NCBI RefSeq assembly: GCF_000963965.1
Contig: NZ_BAMX01000010.1
Location: 124,001-188,000 of the forward strand
From: Acetobacter orientalis
GTDB lineage: Bacteria; Pseudomonadota; Alphaproteobacteria; Acetobacterales; Acetobacteraceae
Direction of reading: 5' to 3'
Length of the DNA: 64,000 bases
Part shown: positions 54,227-63,844 of the stretch, one piece after another
How the letters are laid out: each line of letters opens with the position of its first letter
Position numbering within the stretch: position 1 is the stretch's first letter
Position numbers and translations under genes: made by a program
The notes under the pieces: generated by a model
The model's input: only the letters and a program-made list of their open reading frames with translations
Database searches by the model: none
Told to the model about the DNA's origin: nothing

Positions 54227-56227
54227 ATGACCGACCCTGCCAGCACGTCTGCCGAGGCCGATTCACACACCACAGGCTCCAACGCCGCACAGGCGGAGGG
54301 CGCAAGCGCCCAGCACAACCCCCGCCACATTACAGACTTTGATGCAGACCAACCGCAACATACTGCGGCCCCTGTCGGTTTTGCCGCCCTACTGGGCGTG
54401 CTCGGCGTTGTGTACGGAGACATCGGAACAAGCCCGCTCTACGCCTTTCGCTCTACGGTAGAGGTTATTTCAGGCCACCACTCCGTTGCCCCATGGGAAA
54501 TTTTAGGTGTTGCCAGCCTTATTTTCTGGACACTTATTCTCATTGTGACCGTCAAATATGTGCTGCTCATTATGCGGGCCGACCATAATGGTGAGGGCGG
54601 CATTCTGGCTATTTGCTCTTTGGCGCAACGTACAACGGCCAACCCGCGTGTAAGGCTTATGCTGGGGCTGGTAGGCATTATAGGGGCCTGCCTCTTTTTT
54701 GGAGACGGCATTATTACCCCAGCTATTTCCGTGCTGTCCGCCATTGAAGGGGTAGAGGTTAGCGTGCCTGCCGCGCATGACTTTGTCATACCCGTAGCCA
54801 TTGTGGTTATTATCAGTCTCTTTAGTGTGCAGTGGGTAGGTACGGGCAAAGTGGGCACCATATTTGGGCCTGTTATGCTGCTCTGGTTTGGTACTTTGGG
54901 GGTGACAGGGGCGATGGAAATTTTCCACCACCCCGGTATCCTCATGGCGCTTTCCCCCACTTACGCGCTTGAATTTGTGTTTTACCACGGCAAGCTCTCG
55001 TTTTTAGCACTAGGCTCTGTGGTGCTGTGCGTTACCGGGGCCGAAGCCCTCTATGCAGATATGGGCCATTTTGGCCGCGCACCCATTCGGTATGCGTGGC
55101 TGTTTTTTGTGCTGCCCATGTTGGTACTAAACTATTTTGGGCAGGCTGCTCTGGTTATTGCAGACCCCAAAGCACTGGCTAACCCCTTCTTTTTGCTATG
55201 CCCGCACTGGATGCAAGGACCAATGGTTGTGCTTTCAACCTTTGCAACGGTTATTGCCAGCCAAGCCGGTATTTCGGGTGGGTTCTCTTTGTGCCGCCAG
55301 CTTATCCAGCTTGGCTATATGCCCCGCCTGCGCATTACCCACACCAATGCGGAAGAAGAAGGCCAGATTTACCTACCAGACTTTAACCGCTTTCTGGCCG
55401 TGGGGGCTGTGCTGCTTGTGGTGGCCTTCCGCAGTTCAGACGCTCTGGCATCGGCTTACGGCATTGCGGTTACGGGTACATTTATCTGCACGTCTATTCT
55501 GGCCATTGTGGTGTTTCGCCGCCACTTTAACTGGTCTCCGTACCAAGTGGCTGCGGTATTTGGCAGCTTTCTACTGCTTGACCTCACCTTTTTCTCAGCC
55601 AACGCGCTTAAAATTCCTGATGGTGGCTGGGTGCCCGTCCTGCTGGGCTGCGTCCTAACCCTTATGATGACCACATGGAAAAAAGGCCGTGGCCTTATTG
55701 TGGGCCGCCAACGCCAAGACAGCCTGCCCATGGGGTCTTTCATTGCCCGGCTACCACAATCGCGCATTATCCGCGTGCCCGGTATGGCTGTGTTCATGAC
55801 CGGCACACCAGATTTTGTGCCGCCCTGCCTGTTGCATAACTTGCGCCACAACAAAATTCTGCACGACCATGTGTTGTTTGTAACCGTACAAAACCTAGAC
55901 CAGCCAGAGGCAGACCGTGGGCACCGCGTTTCTGTTGAAGAGTTGGCCCCCAATATCTACCGTATCATTCTGCGGTATGGCTTTATGGAAATGCCCAACA
56001 TTCCGCGTGCACTTGAAGGGCTAAAAGCCAACGGAGTAGATTTTGATGCGCTGCAAGCCTCTTACTTTACCTCACGCGAGTTAATTACCCGCTCTTCCGT
56101 GCCGCGCATTTCACACTGGCGTATGTCTCTGTTCCTGTTTATGGCGCGTAACTCTACCTCCAGCATGGAGTTCTTCCGTATTCCACCAGACCGTGTGGTG
56201 CAGTTGGGCGTTAAGGTGGCAATCTGA
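54227..56227 (+). CDS. kup: Low-affinity potassium transporter Kup
   Basis: Proton-coupled K+ uptake protein with 12 membrane helices. After a hydrophilic N-terminal extension of about 45 residues come [18 protein letters not shown] (family signature), [37 protein letters not shown] and [19 protein letters not shown]. The C-terminal soluble domain (about 500-666) is present. GAGC precedes the ATG by 4 nt. The stop TGA overlaps the apparent CTG start of hemW, implying coupling. Confidence 0.96.
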   Translation: MTDPASTSAEADSHTTGSNAAQAEGASAQHNPRHITDFDADQPQHTAAPVGFAALLGVLGVVYGDIGTSPLYAFRSTVEVISGHHSVAPWEILGVASLIFWTLILIVTVKYVLLIMRADHNGEGGILAICSLAQRTTANPRVRLMLGLVGIIGACLFFGDGIITPAISVLSAIEGVEVSVPAAHDFVIPVAIVVIISLFSVQWVGTGKVGTIFGPVMLLWFGTLGVTGAMEIFHHPGILMALSPTYALEFVFYHGKLSFLALGSVVLCVTGAEALYADMGHFGRAPIRYAWLFFVLPMLVLNYFGQAALVIADPKALANPFFLLCPHWMQGPMVVLSTFATVIASQAGISGGFSLCRQLIQLGYMPRLRITHTNAEEEGQIYLPDFNRFLAVGAVLLVVAFRSSDALASAYGIAVTGTFICTSILAIVVFRRHFNWSPYQVAAVFGSFLLLDLTFFSANALKIPDGGWVPVLLGCVLTLMMTTWKKGRGLIVGRQRQDSLPMGSFIARLPQSRIIRVPGMAVFMTGTPDFVPPCLLHNLRHNKILHDHVLFVTVQNLDQPEADRGHRVSVEELAPNIYRIILRYGFMEMPNIPRALEGLKANGVDFDALQASYFTSRELITRSSVPRISHWRMSLFLFMARNSTSSMEFFRIPPDRVVQLGVKVAI

Positions 56228-57384
56228 CCTACAGTAACGAACCCCTCGCCCTTTATATTCACTGGCCGTTCTGTCTGGCTAAATGCCCGTACTGTGACTT
56301 TAACTCACATGTGCGGGCCCACATGCCAGAGGCCCGTTTTGCCAAAGCCCTGCGCACCGAGCTGGCACACGATGCCGCACGGCTTGGTAGGCGTAAGCTG
56401 GGGTCTATTTTCTTTGGGGGGGGCACGCCCTCCCTCATGGCACCAGAGAGTGTGGCCGCTTTAATAGCAGATGCCACAACCCTGTTTGAGCCTCTACCCA
56501 ATATGGAAATAACACTGGAGGCCAACCCCACCAGTGTTGAAGCCGGGCGCTTGGCCGCCTTCAGGCAAGCGGGCGTTAACCGGGTATCTTTGGGTATTCA
56601 GGCCCTTGATGATACAGCTCTTAAATTTCTGGGCCGCGAGCACTCAGCCCCGCAAGCTCTGGCTGCGCTGGAAACTGCGCGCAAGCTTTTCCCGCGTATT
56701 ACGTTTGACCTCATTTACGCGCGCCCCGGCCAGTCTTTGGCCGACTGGCAGCAGGAGCTTAATACGGCCCTCAGCCTCGTGGCAGACCATGTGTCTCTTT
56801 ACCAACTCACCATTGAGCCGGGTACAAAGTTTGAAGCCCTGTACCGCACAGGCGCTTTTACACTCCCCAATGAAGAAGAAGCCGCGGCTCTTTACGAAGA
56901 AACAGCCAATATTACCGCCCGCCACGGCTTGGCTGGGTACGAGGTCTCAAACTACGCAAAACCCGGCAGCGAAAGCCGCCACAACCTTACCTACTGGCGT
57001 TATGGAGACTATGTGGGCCTTGGCCCCGGTGCCCATGGCCGCGTAACAGAAGGCAACGCTCTTTTTGCCACCCGCCGCCACCGCGCGCCTGAACCGTGGG
57101 CTGAGCGGGTAGAACAAACGGGCACAGGCCAAACATCGCAAGAAGCACTCAGCCCCCAAGACCGTGCACGTGAAATGCTGCTTATGGGCCTGCGCGTTAC
57201 AGAGGGCATTGCTCTACCCCGCTTTAACGCCCGTACAGGCCTAACGCTTGAGCAGGCAACGAACGCTACAATTTTACAAGCCGCCTTAGAAGAAAACTAC
57301 CTGGAGCTTACCCCAACCACCCTACGCGCCACCCCAGAAGGCCGCGTAAGGCTAGAAGCCCTGCTGCACGCCTTGCTGGTGTAG
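56224..57384 (+). CDS. hemW: Radical SAM haem chaperone HemW, apparently CTG-started
   Basis: Haem-binding radical SAM protein (once called oxygen-independent coproporphyrinogen III oxidase-like). The cluster motif CLAKCPYC (C17, C21, C24 when counted from CTG) follows [10 protein letters not shown]; later come [11 protein letters not shown] and ITLEANPTS. The first ATG/GTG in frame is GTG at 56311, after the cysteines; a TAA at 56212-56214 closes the frame upstream. The only sensible start is CTG at 56224, which sits in CTGA across the kup stop and has AAGGTGG 4 nt upstream. That gives 386 residues, the normal HemW length. Confidence 0.9.
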   Translation: MTYSNEPLALYIHWPFCLAKCPYCDFNSHVRAHMPEARFAKALRTELAHDAARLGRRKLGSIFFGGGTPSLMAPESVAALIADATTLFEPLPNMEITLEANPTSVEAGRLAAFRQAGVNRVSLGIQALDDTALKFLGREHSAPQALAALETARKLFPRITFDLIYARPGQSLADWQQELNTALSLVADHVSLYQLTIEPGTKFEALYRTGAFTLPNEEEAAALYEETANITARHGLAGYEVSNYAKPGSESRHNLTYWRYGDYVGLGPGAHGRVTEGNALFATRRHRAPEPWAERVEQTGTGQTSQEALSPQDRAREMLLMGLRVTEGIALPRFNARTGLTLEQATNATILQAALEENYLELTPTTLRATPEGRVRLEALLHALLV

Positions 57385-57706
57385 CAACGGCTTTGCACGG
57401 CATCATGGTAGGCTCTATCGGTGCTACTATTGTGGTGCAATAGCCACTTTTGCCACCACAATACGGAACATTACGGCACGCTCGTAAAGCCCGCTTCAAA
57501 GGTCACCTGTTCAGGCACAAAAACGCCTGCTGTTTCTACCTTTAAACCCAGATTTTTTTGACGCAGCCTGCACCGTAGTCAAGCAAGTAAAAAGGTACCC
57601 CTCTGGCGGCAATATTTTTTCAGCAACACTCTCGTTCTTGCCCTATAAACAACCCTCTGTTGCCAAGAACTGGCCTGCTATGGCCCCTTACTGCCCGAGG
57701 TCTTTT
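57385..57706. other. Intergenic region with hairpin and a possible gene remnant
   Basis: 322 bp. A 10-bp hairpin lies at 57428-57463. On the minus strand, 57471-57575 is an open stretch ending in TAA, reading LGLKVETAGVFVPEQVTFEA then GFTSVP; it looks coding-like but has no start or ribosome site. 57590-57650 probably carries the promoter of the nucleoside hydrolase gene. Confidence 0.35.
57428..57463. terminator. Hairpin after hemW
   Basis: TATTGTGGTG (57428-57437) pairs perfectly with CACCACAATA (57454-57463) around a 16-nt loop. No T-run on the plus strand. Confidence 0.55.
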
Positions 57707-58807
57707 ATGCGCCTAACTGCTCTCTCCCGCTTTTTCTCGTTAGGTACATGTACCCTTGCCGTAGCATTGTGCACAACAGCCCCAAGCACCTACGCTGCAA
57801 GCGCTCAAGACCCGGCATTGGTTATTGAAGACAACGACTTTCTAGGCCCCGGTGGCTCAGACATTCAGTCTACCATTCCGCTCTTGGGTAACCCGCATAT
57901 TAAGGTATTAGGCTTTACCGTTACTACCGGCGATGACTGGGAAAATGCCGAGTCAGCCCACCTGCGCCGCTTTCTTGAATTTGCAAAACGCACAGATATT
58001 CCAGTTGCAGAGGGGGCCGTTTACCCCTTGCTCAACACACCTGCCCTTATGAGACTACACGAGCAGGAGTTTGGCCGTATTCCATGGAAAGGCGCTTGGG
58101 GCGGCCTAGGCGATGGCACCACCGTGCCCGAAACACAACCAGCCCTCCCCAAGTTGCCAGAAGGGCTACCCAGCACCCCTGCGGCACAAGAGACTGCTGC
58201 CTTATTTCTTATCCGTGCGGTGCATGAGCACCCGCATCAGGTTACTATTGTGGCGGCTGGGCCACTTACCAATTTAGCCCTCGCCATTAGGCTAGACCCA
58301 AGCTTTGCCGCTACGGCCAAACACTTAGTGTTTATGGGGGGCTTGCTTGATACAGACCTTATGTCTGTTACCGGCAACGCCAATTTTGCCTCAGACTTTA
58401 ACATGATTTTCGACCCCGAAGCCGCACACATTACCCTTACCGCCCCGTGGCCTGCTATTACTGTTGTTGGTAATATTTCCAACTCGGTCGCAATGACCAA
58501 AGCCTACATGGCCCGCATTACGCAAAAATCTACCCCTGTTACGCGCTATCTAAGCCAGTATATTTCGCCCCTCCCCATGTGGGACGAAATGACAACCGCC
58601 ATAGCCGCAGACCCCTCTTTGGTCACCCAGTCTGTTAAAGCCTATATGGATATTGATACGAGCCAAGGCAGCCATTACGGCCATGCCCGTGTATGGCCAA
58701 AAGACTCAGCCCCCCGCACCCAGCATGTGCGTGAGGTTATACTTGTGCAGAAAATAGATGAAGCCCGTTTTCTAAACAGCTTTATGCAACAGGCACACTC
58801 ACTCTAA
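57707..58807 (+). CDS. Secreted nucleoside hydrolase-like protein
   Basis: 366-residue member of the inosine-uridine nucleoside hydrolase fold (PF01156), with a signal peptide (about 1-31), so it should act in the periplasm on nucleosides or related N-glycosides. The metal loop reads VIEDNDFLGPGGSD: DxD is kept, but the canonical PGxDD is replaced and longer. Other features fit: VTTGDDWENAESAH, VTIVAAGPLTNLALAIRLDP and HLVFMGGLLD, SDFNMIFDPEAA and a C-terminal SHYGHARVW His region. Start at 57707 has GAGG 7 nt upstream; the frame extends to 57638. Confidence 0.85.
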   Translation: MRLTALSRFFSLGTCTLAVALCTTAPSTYAASAQDPALVIEDNDFLGPGGSDIQSTIPLLGNPHIKVLGFTVTTGDDWENAESAHLRRFLEFAKRTDIPVAEGAVYPLLNTPALMRLHEQEFGRIPWKGAWGGLGDGTTVPETQPALPKLPEGLPSTPAAQETAALFLIRAVHEHPHQVTIVAAGPLTNLALAIRLDPSFAATAKHLVFMGGLLDTDLMSVTGNANFASDFNMIFDPEAAHITLTAPWPAITVVGNISNSVAMTKAYMARITQKSTPVTRYLSQYISPLPMWDEMTTAIAADPSLVTQSVKAYMDIDTSQGSHYGHARVWPKDSAPRTQHVREVILVQKIDEARFLNSFMQQAHSL

Positions 58808-58823
58808 TACCCAACACCAAATC

Positions 58824-58850
58824 TTGCTGCCTTCAAAAAGAGGGCAGCAA
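58824..58850 (+). terminator. Hairpin after the nucleoside hydrolase gene
   Basis: TTGCTGCC (58824-58831) pairs with GGCAGCAA (58843-58850) around an 11-nt loop; no T-run. Confidence 0.5.
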
Positions 58851-58946
58851 CAGCGCCACCACCTGCACCTAGCCTTGAGCTACAAGGCCGCACAACTTTA
58901 TGAAAACAGAGTAGGCGCTGTGCCCATTTTGTTCTAACCTAACGCT

Positions 58947-59378
58947 ATGCTTAACCTCATCAAGCTCGTTGTTGGCGTCTCTTCGCTTGAAGAACTGGCA
59001 GAACGCCAAAAGCAGTCTATTAACTGCCGCCTACACCCTGAGCACGGGCCCTTGCCTGTTGTGCATACCCGCTCTTACCCCCGCCGCTGCGACGAAATTT
59101 TAGACGGGGGCTCACTTTACCGCGTTATTAGCGGGCTTATTTTATGCCGCCAGCCCATACTAGATATTGTGTCCGAAACCCGGCCAGATAGCACACAGGG
59201 CACGCTTATTCTACTTTCGCCACAGATTATTAGGGTGGAAGCCCGCGCCCTACGACCATTTCAAGGCTGGCGCTACCTAGAGAGCAAAGACGCCCCACCC
59301 GACCTTGGCACGGGTGCAACCACCCAAGCAGCACTCCCCCCGGCATTGCAAAAAGAGCTAACATTACTGGGGCTATAA
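58947..59378 (+). CDS. DUF1489 family protein
   Basis: 143 residues. MLNLIKLVVGVSSLEELAER, ILDGGSLYRVISGLILCRQP and RALRPFQGWRYL are the conserved blocks of DUF1489, a family almost confined to alphaproteobacteria with no known function. No signal peptide or membrane helix. The start has no clear ribosome site. It is a single gene. Confidence 0.9.
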   Translation: MLNLIKLVVGVSSLEELAERQKQSINCRLHPEHGPLPVVHTRSYPRRCDEILDGGSLYRVISGLILCRQPILDIVSETRPDSTQGTLILLSPQIIRVEARALRPFQGWRYLESKDAPPDLGTGATTQAALPPALQKELTLLGL

Positions 59379-59628
59379 CACGCGCACTGGTACAAAAAGC
59401 CTGCCTGCCCCCCCCTGTCGGGCCGCACGCGCTCCTTTAAAAACTCTTGTAATTGATACAGAAAACTCGGCGTGTATCTGTTTTCAAGAAAACGTCACAC
59501 GAGCATATCTGAAATCGCGGTAAGAGAAACAGGCACCTCATTTTAACGGGCATAGAGCTTGTATTATGGGGCGCTTAGTAAGGGCTTCCCCGCCTTTGGT
59601 CTGGTCTCTCTCACAACGAGCTTGCCCC

Positions 59629-59817
59629 ATGCCTTACCCCTCTCGCACACCGCTTGCTTTTCAAGATCGCTCTACCCCGCGCGACACCGCAACAGAACGG
59701 TGGCTAAAAACCATACGGCAAAAGGTTGAAAATACCCCCACGCAACCGCGTGTGCATTTTCAACGCTCCCCCCTACGCCCGGTTGATGAAGAAGGCACAT
59801 TGCGCGATTTTGAATGA
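59629..59817 (+). CDS. Small hydrophilic protein, unknown
   Basis: 62 residues beginning MPYPSRTPLAFQDRSTPRDT, with a central TERWLKTIRQKVEN helix and an acidic C-terminus ending RDFE. Charge pattern and codon use resemble its neighbours, but there is no recognisable family and only a weak ribosome site. A longer frame starts at 59566. Could be spurious. Confidence 0.45.
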   Translation: MPYPSRTPLAFQDRSTPRDTATERWLKTIRQKVENTPTQPRVHFQRSPLRPVDEEGTLRDFE

Positions 59818-59889
59818 AACCGCCCCGCTTCTGACACTTTCTCTTTCTAACAAGTAAAGAAGACGTGTTGCACAAAGCGGAGCCATACC

Positions 59890-60309
59890 ATGACCCTGCC
59901 TATAAGAGCGTTTATAAAAATAATGTTGGTGGCCACGGCTTTACTGGCCTGCATACCACAAGCTTTTGCAGAACGGAGCGTGCATTACACCGGCATTTTT
60001 AAAACAATGCACAGTAACCACGCCTTTGCCAACACCACGTTTGATGCGCTTTTTTACCCCGCAGCGCATGTGTTGCGCTACACAACCACGTGGCCTACCA
60101 CGAGCAGCCCTGTTACCGCTGTTTTGGTCAATACCCCGCTAGCTAAACCCCATAGCGGCACAACAGAGCGGAGCACGGCTAACAGCCTAACAGGCAGCGT
60201 GTTACTCACAACAGAGCAAGAAAGCACGCTCCAGCAAAACCAACTCTCCCTTACCCTCAGCACCAAAACCTTTCCACATGGGGCTGCAAAAGTGTTGCTT
60301 ACGCACTAA
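59890..60309 (+). CDS. Exported protein, degenerate CHRD-like
   Basis: 139 residues with a signal peptide (IMLVATALLACIPQAFA) and CGGAG 8 nt before the ATG. The mature part is beta-rich: TTFDALFYPAAHVLRYTTTW, then GSVLLTTEQESTLQQNQLSL and TKTFPHGAAKVLL. That end recalls the closing strands of CHRD domains (subunit-L-x-N-x-HT-PxGxIRGxL) but lacks the His and Arg. The family call is tentative; the export signal is firm. Confidence 0.7.
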   Translation: MTLPIRAFIKIMLVATALLACIPQAFAERSVHYTGIFKTMHSNHAFANTTFDALFYPAAHVLRYTTTWPTTSSPVTAVLVNTPLAKPHSGTTERSTANSLTGSVLLTTEQESTLQQNQLSLTLSTKTFPHGAAKVLLTH

Positions 60310-60600
60310 AAATATACTGTAGCTTTACCGCAACTCTGTAAGCAGTATACTCAAAGCGCTACATTTTTGTTTATTGCCCCACAAAACCTCTCTAAAAAGG
60401 CCGTCCTTTAGCCGCAACTCCTGCGACCAGACGCTGCATTTCTGCTTATTTACACACTATATTGGCTACAACATTGCACTGTTGCTGCATTAGAGTTTTG
60501 GGCAGCCTCGCGCGCCCTATCATAACCCAGCACACGCAACCTCTCCGCCATTACTCCGTTAAAAATGAATCGTCTTTATTAGAGCGTGGAGTATTAGGGT

Positions 60601-61185
60601 ATGCGTTTTTTAGCCTTTGCAGCACTTCCGGCCTTATCTTTTCTATACCTTAGCACGGCTGTAGCAGCCCCAGCCCAGCAACACCTCACACTAACCCCTA
60701 ACAACACCCAAGCCCGCCTACAGGCTAGTTCGGCTGTGTCTTCCATAGATGGCACATTTGAAAAAGTTAGCGGCTCTCTCAGTTATAATCTGGAAGAGCA
60801 AAGCTGCCATGTAGACCTAACCATGAACGTAGACAGCCTTAAAGTAGGCAGTGCGCTTATAAAAGGCGTTATGCTCTCTGGCCTTATGTTGGATAGTGAT
60901 TCCCACCCTACCATGCATTATGTAGGTGATTGCACACCTAAAATAATCCATGGCAAGCTCCATACGCAACTTGTTGGCACCCTCACCATGAGAGGTCAAA
61001 CACACCCTCTTACGTTTGCCGTGCAAATGCATTTTACGGGTAACACGTTAACCAGCATTGCCAGTAACGCCGAGTTTGACCAACGAAAATGGGGGTTAAG
61101 CACCCTGCTCCATACGGTTGACCCTATGGTCAAAACCCAAACCCTTATTACCTTACCCGCACCCAACTCAGCCACTGCGCCCTAA
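60601..61185 (+). CDS. YceI family periplasmic protein
   Basis: 194 residues with a signal peptide (AALPALSFLYLSTAVAA). The lipocalin-like YceI barrel is visible: SSIDGTFEKVSGSLSYNLEE, LKVGSALIKGVMLSGLMLD, TMHYVGDCTPKI, LVGTLTMRGQTHPLTFAVQM and NAEFDQRKWGLST. YceI proteins bind isoprenoid or quinone-like lipids and are often induced by stress or base. GGAG/AGGG precede the ATG. It is a single gene. Confidence 0.9.
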   Translation: MRFLAFAALPALSFLYLSTAVAAPAQQHLTLTPNNTQARLQASSAVSSIDGTFEKVSGSLSYNLEEQSCHVDLTMNVDSLKVGSALIKGVMLSGLMLDSDSHPTMHYVGDCTPKIIHGKLHTQLVGTLTMRGQTHPLTFAVQMHFTGNTLTSIASNAEFDQRKWGLSTLLHTVDPMVKTQTLITLPAPNSATAP

Positions 61186-61631
61186 CACCACAACTTTATA
61201 TATTAAGCACGGGCTACAAGTTTGCTGCACCACAAATACACAAACAGCCAAAACTATTTTGGTTTTCTGCATGAACGAAGTGTGATGCTCATCATCAATC
61301 AGATCAGAACACATTACGCTCTGCACGTTTCACTAAATAGGCTGCCGCAAAAGTCAGGCAAGTCGATCTTATGTGCCGTTTGAGACATGCAAATATGGCT
61401 GCGTCACTTCAATAAAGCGGGCATCGTGGCAGCCCTCTCGCGCCTTTAGTCTTAGCAATACACAACCAGAGCGTGATTATAGTTCTTGAAAATAACGCTA
61501 TGCTTAAAAGTTTTTAACGATGCAGCAAAACACGCCACTAAATATGAGGGAAAACGCTAAACGCCTGCATGGCAGCGCCTCAAAAACGGCAGCACCATGC
61601 AGGCATAAATTAAGAACGACCCATTAGCACT
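61186..61631. other. Intergenic region between convergent genes
   Basis: 446 bp with no gene. It holds the hairpin at 61563-61604 and, at 61336-61355, the 20-mer similar to 29986-30005. The rest is AT-rich with no convincing frame. Confidence 0.5.
61563..61604 (-). terminator. Hairpin after the glycine-zipper protein gene
   Basis: GCCTGCATGG (61563-61572) pairs perfectly with CCATGCAGGC (61595-61604); on the minus strand it is followed by GTTTAGCGTTTTCCC. Confidence 0.7.
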
Positions 61632-62006
61632 TTAAAACTGTGCGTTTTCCTGTGCTGGGGCTTTAGCGCCCTCTTGCTGGGCGGGGTTTTCTGAGGTCAA
61701 TTTACCCGGCGTGGTTGAGTGCTCAACATCGTACGCCGTTGCTTTTTCCTGATAGGTGCCTTTTGCGCCGGGGTGTTCCTTATCATACAAGGCGGCTTTC
61801 TGCTTGGCTTCCTTACGGTATTCGTGGCGGCGGTACATGCCAGTTACGCAGCCCCCTACTGCCCCAAGCACACCGTGGTTCACCAAATGGCCACCAACCG
61901 CACCAGCCGCACCATATTTTAGGCACCCGCCGGGTTCAGCCTGCGCCACCGTACCCGTGGTAAGGGCAACAGCGGCAACAGCCGCCAAAAGTGTAAACTG
62001 CCGCAT
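61632..62006 (-). CDS. Exported glycine-zipper-like protein
   Basis: 124 residues. Signal peptide at 1-23 (AAVAAVALTTGTVAQA). The mature N-terminus YGAAGAVGGHLVNHGVLGAV then GGCVTGMYRRHEYRKEAKQK is a glycine-zipper membrane-insertion pattern followed by a basic patch, as in small outer-membrane lipoprotein-like or YMGG proteins. The C-terminus is Glu/Gln/Lys-rich and low complexity. Two Cys (in GGCLKYG and GGCVTG) may form a disulfide. Function unknown. Confidence 0.75.
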   Translation of the reverse strand: MRQFTLLAAVAAVALTTGTVAQAEPGGCLKYGAAGAVGGHLVNHGVLGAVGGCVTGMYRRHEYRKEAKQKAALYDKEHPGAKGTYQEKATAYDVEHSTTPGKLTSENPAQQEGAKAPAQENAQF

Positions 62007-62578
62007 AAACTCTTTTTCCTCACACTACCGTTCTCAGCTAACGGCTCCAGTCTTTCAATATAGTCACGCGGCTGTGTTCTCACAATGCCAGCATGTTGCA
62101 GGCCGTCACCCACGTAGCTAGCAAGACCCGCCTTACACATAACCAAGATGCGACACTTAACTTACCAGTACAAAGCATAACGCCTTGGCTTGCACACTCT
62201 CATTGCTCATTCGAAAATTCATAATTCAAGAATCAAGAGGCTGTTTTTGTAAATAATAAACAATTTTTCTGCCATGATGCACTCACATCGTATTAGCACA
62301 CCCAACAACGCGTTCAGGCCACTAGAAGGAATACCGGCCCCACTTAAAACAATATTTACAACGGCGCTACGAGCGCGCTTCAAGAGCCGTCAGCCGCCCA
62401 CTAAGGGCTAACTTACTATCTCGAGGCTACCCACGCGGCCTTTGTACCCCGCAACAGCAGCATCGTGGCTGTCGAAATACCTAATTTAAGCACACACGCC
62501 CTTACAAACAGGGACACTACTTTTTTGCAGCACTTTTGAAGGTATTTTTTGACAGGCCTCTCTCAGAAGGTCGTCCCC
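62007..62578. other. Gene-free region
   Basis: 572 bp with no supported gene. The section 62200-62290 is AT-rich and may hold the promoter for the glycine-zipper gene; a minus-strand frame (61919-62146) has no support. 62380-62560 shows neither a clear hairpin nor a known RNA motif. Confidence 0.45.
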
Positions 62579-63070
62579 TTACAGGAACAACACTGCCTCA
62601 CCTCGGCTGAGAGCCTGCACCACCACGTCCAAAACGGCTTCAAGCAATTTTTGCTCTGCGGCACCAAAGCGGTTTTTAAGGGGGCTATCTAGGTCAAGCA
62701 CCCCCAATAAGGTGCCATGGAGCAGTACAGGCAGTACCATTTCTGATGCAGATGCCCCATCGCAGGCAATATGACCGGGAAAAGCGTGCACATCTGGCAC
62801 AATGCAAGCCGTTTTGCTTTGTGCAACCGTACCACACACACCCTTACCCAACGGAATACGCGTACACGCCACCCGCCCCTGAAACGGGCCTAAAACAAGC
62901 TCACCATGCCGTAGCAGGTAAAACCCCGCCCAGTTCAGGTCTGGCAAAGCCTCAAACACTAAAGCTGAGACATTCGCCAATGTTGCAATCAGGTCTGTTT
63001 CATGTGCCGTCACCCCTTTAACTGCGCTCAGCAGGTCGTCTGGGGTTAGGCGTTGGGCTGGGGCACTCAT
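62579..63070 (-). CDS. msrC: Free methionine-R-sulfoxide reductase (GAF type)
   Basis: GAF-domain enzyme reducing free Met-R-sulfoxide. All three redox cysteines of the family are visible: RVACTRIPLG, GKGVCGTVAQ and HIACDGASASEMV. Also LPDLNWAGFYLL and GVLDLDSP near the fold ends. The protein has 163 residues, the usual length. It is a monocistronic or two-gene unit with the DUF2501-like gene 16 nt upstream. Confidence 0.93.
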   Translation of the reverse strand: MSAPAQRLTPDDLLSAVKGVTAHETDLIATLANVSALVFEALPDLNWAGFYLLRHGELVLGPFQGRVACTRIPLGKGVCGTVAQSKTACIVPDVHAFPGHIACDGASASEMVLPVLLHGTLLGVLDLDSPLKNRFGAAEQKLLEAVLDVVVQALSRGEAVLFL

Positions 63071-63086
63071 ACGCGCAAAACCGTTC

Positions 63087-63578
63087 TTATTTGGTGTTTA
63101 ACAAATCTGGCCCACGCAGCGCAGAGCGGCTGCACACTGCGGCCTGCAAACGCGGCTTGAGTGTTGTAACATCAAACATTGTGTTTTTATCGAGCATAAG
63201 GCGGCCTACACCACCCCACGCATAAGCAGGGTTAGTGCTTACGCCCGGTTTGCGCGCAAGTTTACGCCCTAACACACGTACTGTTGTATCTGTTGTCAGG
63301 TTATGCCCGTAGCAATACGCCATAAGCCCCGCCACATTCGCGGCTGAAGCACCCTCAACTGTTGGAATACCATCATAGTCCAGCACGCCGGGGGCGGCAT
63401 TAGCTGCTGTCATGGGTGGGGCTGTTCTTGGCACCACCAGCTTACCGGGCGCGTGGCTTGGCACGGGGGGCTGTGTGTCTGTCTGGGCATGGGCTGGTGT
63501 GCCAAGCGCTATAAGCCCTACGCAGCTGCTAACAGCCAGTGCTGCTGCCAGCTTGGAAACCAGACAAGATCCAGACAT
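63087..63578 (-). CDS. Exported DUF2501-like (YjjA) protein
   Basis: 163 residues; signal peptide 1-31 (VSSCVGLIALGTPAHA). After a Pro-rich stretch, the C-terminal half shows SAANVAGLMAYCYGHNLTTD, LGRKLARKPG, YAWGGVGRLML and LQAAVCSRSALRG, which fits DUF2501/YjjA: an AAGxxxYC start, a Lys-rich middle, a GxxG and a final C-x-S. The two Cys may pair. Function unknown. Confidence 0.65.
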   Translation of the reverse strand: MSGSCLVSKLAAALAVSSCVGLIALGTPAHAQTDTQPPVPSHAPGKLVVPRTAPPMTAANAAPGVLDYDGIPTVEGASAANVAGLMAYCYGHNLTTDTTVRVLGRKLARKPGVSTNPAYAWGGVGRLMLDKNTMFDVTTLKPRLQAAVCSRSALRGPDLLNTK

Positions 63579-63767
63579 ATGGTAATTCCTTAAAACAAAA
63601 GAGACGCTACAGACTTAAAAACACTTAGCCACAGGCGGCAAGCCACTTAGCCTGTTTTACTGCCATGCCCCCGGCACCAAACGCTTGCACACAAAACGCC
63701 CATAAGGTTGCCCCCGCTCGTATTTACCCTTGGCAGCCTGCGTGCTTTGCGCTAGGGAGAAGGCCAC

Positions 63768-63844
63768 GGACCCGTAGCTCAGCTGGATAGAGCGTCGCCC
63801 TCCGAAGGCGAAGGTCACGCGTTCGAATCGCGTCGGGTCCACCA
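63768..63844 (+). tRNA. tRNA-Arg (anticodon CCG)
   Basis: Acceptor GGACCCG pairs with CGGGTCC, followed by A and an encoded CCA. D-arm GCTC-AGCTGGATAGA-GC, anticodon stem TCGCC/GGCGA with loop CTCCGAA (CCG at 34-36), and T-arm ACGCG-TTCGAAT-CGCGT. All stems close fully. It reads CGG codons. It stands alone. Confidence 0.98.

Noticed and set aside
56311..57384. hemW with a GTG start at 56311
   Set aside because: It would omit the CxxxCxxC cluster motif, which is in frame directly upstream.
61919..62146. Minus-strand 75-residue frame upstream of the glycine-zipper gene
   Set aside because: It overlaps the real gene's signal-peptide region in another frame and has no ribosome site.
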